From Candidatus Omnitrophica bacterium UBA1443 (GTDB lineage Bacteria; Omnitrophota; Omnitrophia; Omnitrophales; Aquincolibacteriaceae), in contig DCTJ01000103.1 of NCBI GenBank assembly GCA_002329545.1, positions 1-8,995 on the forward strand: 8,995 nt of DNA, read 5' to 3'. Shown one piece after another: positions 6,033 through 8,995 of this stretch. The position numbers and the translations under genes are program-made. Below the pieces are notes generated by a model. It was not told where the DNA came from, made no database searches, and worked only from the letters and a program-made list of their open reading frames with translations. The first letter of the stretch is position 1. Each line of letters opens with the position of its first letter.

Positions 6033-6673
6033 GATTTTGAAACTCCTGCCATCAATCTTTTTTCGAGCGGTTCAAGCGCCGATTCGTCAATAATGACTTT
6101 CACGTGCTGAAGTATGTCGTAAGCATTAACATCCGAAACACTCTTGACACAAACCCACTTTTGCAAATTACGACTTGCGCGCTTTAAATTCACGTCCAAA
6201 TCTTTGGTCAGATAAACAGCTTTCTTTCCCTGCAGCGGCAACGTTTTGACAATATCGGCCCATTCCTTGGTTTTCGCCGTCGCAAGCTTTAGGGACTCGA
6301 GAAGCATGATGTTTTTTTCGCGGCCACGCATCGCAACCGCTATCTGCAACGCTTTGCCCCGGATAGTTTTGGACAAATCCACCGAATAATCACGAGGCCT
6401 CGGCCCAAACACGACACCGCCGCCTTTCCAAATCGGTGAACGGGTCGACCCATGCCGGGCATTACCGGTCCCTTTTTGTTTCCACGGTTTTTTTCCACCC
6501 CCGCGTACTTCTCCGCGAGTCTTGGTGTTTGCCGTTCCTCTTCGAAGGTTGGCGCTGTAAGCGTCGCGCACTAATTCAAGAAGCCGCCGATTTATGCGAA
6601 CCTCGAAAACTTCGGGATTCAGCACCACTTCCTGTTTCTTTTTCCCCTCTTTTGTGTAAAGAGGCACTTTCAT
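6029..6673 (-). CDS. rplD: 50S ribosomal protein L4 (uL4)
   Basis: Early-assembly 23S rRNA-binding protein whose extended loop forms part of the exit tunnel constriction with L22. In E. coli L4 also represses the S10 operon through its leader. The 214-residue length is normal. The tunnel loop is well preserved: [17 protein letters not shown] (44-60), then [20 protein letters not shown] (61-80) and [13 protein letters not shown] (84-96). A C-terminal Rossmann-like segment with [19 protein letters not shown] follows. The ATG at 6673-6671 is 30 bases past rplC, with a weak ribosome-binding site (AAGGT about 11 bases upstream). The stop overlaps rplW. Confidence 0.97.
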   Translation of the reverse strand: MKVPLYTKEGKKKQEVVLNPEVFEVRINRRLLELVRDAYSANLRRGTANTKTRGEVRGGGKKPWKQKGTGNARHGSTRSPIWKGGGVVFGPRPRDYSVDLSKTIRGKALQIAVAMRGREKNIMLLESLKLATAKTKEWADIVKTLPLQGKKAVYLTKDLDVNLKRASRNLQKWVCVKSVSDVNAYDILQHVKVIIDESALEPLEKRLMAGVSKS

Positions 6674-6703
6674 CGTTCTGCTCTACCTTTCAGATCGGAC
6701 GCC

Positions 6704-7444
6704 TTATTTCGCGTCATCGTGTTCTTTTTTCTCAGCTGAAACATCCGGCGAAGCTACGGGAGCTTCCTTCGGTTGCTGACTTACTTTCCATTTGTTTTTA
6801 CTGCCGCGTTTGAGTGATGTCTTGATAAAAACATATCCACCCTCAAAACCCGGCACACTCCCCTTGACAACCAACAAATTATTTTCCGGATCAACCTTCA
6901 TCACTTTAACATTATGAACCGTAACACGTTCATTACCGAGATGGCCCGGAAGCCCTTTGCCCTTACGAACTTTTTTCCTTGCGCCCGCACTGCCAGACTG
7001 TGAACCAATACTTCCAGGTTGCCGCCCAAACATCGAACCATGGCCTTTTGAAGCGCCTCCCTTATAACCAAGACGCTTCACGACCCCTTGGAATCCCTTC
7101 CCGATCGAAGTCCCGACCACATCCACAAACTCTCCAGCCTCAAAATTATCAACCCGGATTTCACTGCCAAGATCAAGACCTTCAAGATTTTCCGTGCGAA
7201 TTTCGCGATTAACGTTAACCGGAGGGACACCGATCTTTTTAGTCGCGCCAAGACGGGACTTGGTAAGCTTGCGCTCTTTCACGACATCAAAACCAATCTG
7301 AACCGCCTGATAGCCGTTTTTTTCCTTTGTGCGAATCCCGGTCACGAAACAAGGGCCCACTTCAATCAAAGTCACCGGAACCTGAGTGCCACCCTCATCG
7401 AAAATCCGCGACATTCCAATTTTTTTTCCCAAAAGACCCAACAT
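6704..7444 (-). CDS. rplC: 50S ribosomal protein L3 (uL3) with modified central loop and long tail
   Basis: Early-assembly protein whose central finger reaches the peptidyl-transferase centre. The product has 246 residues against about 205-215 usually. It starts MLGLLGKKIGMSRIFDEGG and has GTSIGKGFQGVVKR (111-124), GGASKGHGSMFGRQPGSIG (129-147) and GHLGNERVTVHNVKV (167-181). After GSIG the loop reads SQSGSAGARKKVR, about four residues longer than E. coli, and the position of the methylated E. coli Gln150 appears to be serine. From about residue 213 a polar tail rich in K, E, P and A follows and accounts for the extra length. AGGA precedes the ATG (7444-7442) by eight bases; rpsJ ends 11 bases upstream. 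Confidence 0.97.
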   Translation of the reverse strand: MLGLLGKKIGMSRIFDEGGTQVPVTLIEVGPCFVTGIRTKEKNGYQAVQIGFDVVKERKLTKSRLGATKKIGVPPVNVNREIRTENLEGLDLGSEIRVDNFEAGEFVDVVGTSIGKGFQGVVKRLGYKGGASKGHGSMFGRQPGSIGSQSGSAGARKKVRKGKGLPGHLGNERVTVHNVKVMKVDPENNLLVVKGSVPGFEGGYVFIKTSLKRGSKNKWKVSQQPKEAPVASPDVSAEKKEHDDAK

Positions 7445-7455
7445 ATCTTTTTCCT

Positions 7456-7767
7456 TTAAAGTTTTATCTCGACATCAACGCCCGCCGGCAGATCCAGCTT
7501 CATCAAAGCATCAACCGTCCGGGACGTGGGCTCTTCAAGCTCAATAAGCCTTTTGTGAGTGCGAATTTCAAACTGATCACGAGCTTTTTTATCGATGGTC
7601 GGTCCCCGAAGCACGGTTGTTTTCCAGATATGGGTCGGAAGCGGTATCGGGCCAATGACTTTCGCGCCCGTTTTTTTAGCCGTCGCGACAATCTCCTGGA
7701 CAGACTGATCCAGGATCCGATGATCGTACGCCTTTAATTTGATACGTATTTTTTCTTTAACTGCCAT
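7456..7767 (-). CDS. rpsJ: 30S ribosomal protein S10 (uS10, NusE)
   Basis: Small-subunit head protein, and as NusE a partner of NusB and NusG in antitermination and transcription-translation coupling. The 103-residue product is of standard length. It reads [22 protein letters not shown] at the start, then GPIPLPT (39-45), and [14 protein letters not shown] (64-77) with the long tip loop between. The frame is open further upstream (to 7821). I chose the ATG at 7767-7765 because homologues begin there and GGAG lies 8 bases before it, within TTAACGGAG. It is the first gene of the S10 block and is preceded by the longest spacer in the window, with a candidate promoter. Confidence 0.97.
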   Translation of the reverse strand: MAVKEKIRIKLKAYDHRILDQSVQEIVATAKKTGAKVIGPIPLPTHIWKTTVLRGPTIDKKARDQFEIRTHKRLIELEEPTSRTVDALMKLDLPAGVDVEIKL

Positions 7768-7867
7768 TTTGTTTGCTCCGTTAATAAACAGACATCCATA
7801 AAATGAACGCCCTTTGACCACCGCACCTTACTCGCTCACTTTTTGAAAGAGCAAAAAATTTAAGTAA

Positions 7868-7896
7868 AGTGTACCTCTCGCTTTTTATTCAGTGAA
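7868..7896 (-). promoter_or_regulatory. Candidate sigma70-type promoter for the S10 genes
   Basis: In transcript sense TTCACT (7896-7891) and TACACT (7873-7868) are separated by exactly 17 bases. Each hexamer matches the TTGACA and TATAAT consensus at four of six positions. Transcription would begin near 7860 and give a leader of about 93 bases before the rpsJ ATG. It is supported by position, in the only long spacer between fusA and the S10 block, and by the A/T-rich start region. Such matches also occur by chance, so this is a suggestion. The rest of the leader (7860-7768) shows only a weak bulged stem near 7853-7835. Confidence 0.3.
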
Positions 7897-7901
7897 AAAG
7901 C
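7880..7901 (-). repeat. Perfect 7-bp inverted repeat in the fusA-rpsJ spacer
   Basis: In transcript sense GCTTTTT (7901-7895) is matched exactly by AAAAAGC (7886-7880) around an eight-base loop. It overlaps the -35 side of the candidate promoter. Because the T run is inside the stem rather than after it, it is not a normal intrinsic terminator. It may be an operator-like dyad or simply A/T-rich chance. Confidence 0.3.
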
Positions 7902-7912
7902 CAAGGAGTGCA

Positions 7913-7937
7913 GTTCACCATCACGCCGCGATGGAAC
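7913..7937 (-). promoter_or_regulatory. Bulged hairpin downstream of fusA
   Basis: Starting 24 bases past the fusA stop, GTTCCATC (7937-7930) pairs with GATG and GAAC (ending at 7913) with a two-base bulge, giving eight pairs around a GCGGCGT loop. A run of five T occurs only about 14 bases later, so if it ends or attenuates the fusA message it does so inefficiently. It may instead protect or process the 3' end of the str-type transcript. The role is inference. Confidence 0.35.
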
Positions 7938-7961
7938 CTTGCATCCCAAAACACAATTCCA

Positions 7962-8995
7962 TCAGCCCGCGATAATCTTCTCCGCGATCATTTTCGGGAC
8001 TTCCTGATAGGTATTTGGCTCCATCGTATAGGTCGCTCGTCCCTGAGAGAGAGAGCGCACCGCCGTCGCATAACCAAACATTTCAGAAAGAGGCACCAGC
8101 CCTCGAATGGATTTTAAATGTCCCCGATTACTCAGTTCCTGAATAACACACCGCCGCGAATTAAGATCTCCGATAACATCCCCCATGTATTCCTCAGGCA
8201 CAAGAACCTCAACCAGCATAATCGGCTCAAGGAGAATTGGCTTCGCCTTCTTGAACGCCTCTTTGAAAGCGAAGATTCCGGCCATTTTAAAAGCAATTTC
8301 GGAGGAGTCAACTTCGTGATAACTCCCGTCAAAAACCGTCGCCTTCACGTCCGTGACAGGATAACCCGCCAATACACCGTTGTTGCAAGCGTCCATAACG
8401 CCATCCTCCACAGCGGGGATATATTCCCTTGGGATGACGCCGCCCACGATCTTATTTTCAAATTCAATACCCTTGCCCCGCTCAAGCGCCTCAACCTTGA
8501 GATAGCAATGTCCGTACTGACCTCGACCGCCGGTCTGTTTAATAAATTTTCCTTCCGCTTCCGCCATCCCCAAGATAGTCTCTTTGTACGCCACCTGGGG
8601 TTTCCCGACATTGACCTGAACCCCATATTCGCGCCTTAAAATATCGACCTTGATATCCAGATGAAGTTCACCCATGCCCCCGATAAGGGTTTGCACCGTT
8701 TCCTGGTCTGTCTTGACACGGAACGTCGGATCTTCAGCAACGAGCTTTCCAATCGCGTCCGCGAGCTTATCACGATCCGCTTTGGTCTTCGGCTCAATCG
8801 CCATCCAGATGACAGGCTCCGGAACAAACATCGCCTCAAGAAGTATAGGATGCTTGCCATCGCAAAAAGTATCACCGGTTTTTACATCCTTAAGCCCGAC
8901 CGCCGCGACGATGTTTCCAGCACCCGCTTCATCAATTTCTTCACGTTTGTTCGAATGCATAATCAAAAGTCGCCCCAATCGTTCAGCCTTTCGCC
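7962..8995 (-). CDS. fusA: Translation elongation factor G (EF-G), C-terminal half, cut by the window edge
   Basis: GTPase that drives tRNA-mRNA translocation and, with RRF, ribosome recycling. About 343 codons are visible, roughly the second half of a protein of about 690 residues; the GTP-binding domain lies beyond the right edge. The part seen begins inside domain II ([17 protein letters not shown]). Domain III follows with [20 protein letters not shown]. Domain IV has [15 protein letters not shown] and the tip [10 protein letters not shown] with its histidine. Domain V has [20 protein letters not shown]. It ends [14 protein letters not shown]. All five-domain landmarks visible here argue for a standard EF-G. 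One oddity is RRC in place of the usual RRG at the start of a domain V segment, with the next residues also atypical. rpsJ follows after 194 bases. Confidence 0.97.
   Translation of the reverse strand, partial: RKAERLGRLLIMHSNKREEIDEAGAGNIVAAVGLKDVKTGDTFCDGKHPILLEAMFVPEPVIWMAIEPKTKADRDKLADAIGKLVAEDPTFRVKTDQETVQTLIGGMGELHLDIKVDILRREYGVQVNVGKPQVAYKETILGMAEAEGKFIKQTGGRGQYGHCYLKVEALERGKGIEFENKIVGGVIPREYIPAVEDGVMDACNNGVLAGYPVTDVKATVFDGSYHEVDSSEIAFKMAGIFAFKEAFKKAKPILLEPIMLVEVLVPEEYMGDVIGDLNSRRCVIQELSNRGHLKSIRGLVPLSEMFGYATAVRSLSQGRATYTMEPNTYQEVPKMIAEKIIAG

Noticed and set aside
7768..7821. Upstream in-frame extension of rpsJ
   Set aside because: The first 18 codons are not S10-like, and the ATG at 7767 has GGAG at good spacing and matches homologues.
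7830..7860. Intrinsic terminator before rpsJ (GCTC...GAGC near a T-rich stretch)
   Set aside because: In transcript sense the T run precedes the weak stem instead of following it, so it does not fit a terminator for these genes.
1..8995. Novel defence, mobile or biosynthetic system hidden in the cluster
   Set aside because: Every stretch above 200 bases is accounted for by a known core translation gene. No foreign gene, direct-repeat array, integration site or RNA gene was found.

Overview
The window is one long, gap-free stretch of the bacterial str-S10-spc ribosomal-protein gene cluster. All of it reads from the minus strand, so transcription runs from high to low coordinates. Eighteen protein genes are visible: the 3' half of fusA (EF-G), then rpsJ, rplC, rplD, rplW, rplB, rpsS, rplV, rpsC, rplP, rpmC, rpsQ, rplN, rplX, rplE, rpsN, rpsH and the first two thirds of rplF, which runs off the left edge. 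The order is the canonical bacterial one. I see no inserted, missing or broken ribosomal gene within it, and no RNA gene, mobile element or CRISPR array.

Layout in transcript order. (1) 8995-7962: C-terminal half of fusA. (2) 7961-7768: a 194-base spacer, the longest in the window, with two inverted repeats and a plausible sigma70-type promoter for the S10 genes. The EF-Tu gene often found here is absent. (3) 7767-2476: the S10-operon block, very tightly packed. Three of its junctions are four-base ATGA stop/start overlaps, rpsC and rplP overlap by 17 bases, and the remaining gaps are 7 to 38 bases. (4) 2479-1: the spc block. It starts with a fourth ATGA overlap (rpsQ/rplN), then becomes looser, with three spacers of 91-100 bases (rplN-rplX, rpsN-rpsH, rpsH-rplF), each holding inverted repeats. 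Two of these spacers share an imperfect repeat of about 30 bases.

The products work together as parts of the ribosome. uS10, uS19, uS3, uS17, uS14 and uS8 belong to the small subunit. uL3, uL4, uL23, uL2, uL22, uL16, uL29, uL14, uL24, uL5 and uL6 belong to the large subunit. EF-G is the translocase that moves tRNA and mRNA through it.

The organism is a bacterium of roughly balanced base composition, with the bacterial gene order and family lengths. uS14 is the short zinc-binding type. Tails on uL3, uL22 and uS3, an inserted loop in uL3, an HPL instead of HPH motif in uL2 and an unusual C-terminal segment of EF-G suggest a lineage away from the well-studied model bacteria. A PVC- or Omnitrophota-like group is a guess only; the sequence alone does not settle the phylum.

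I found no convincing novel system. This is an ordinary core-genome region, and the points worth a second look are small: the shared spacer repeat, the leader upstream of rpsJ, the TTG start of rpsC and several family-level residue differences.
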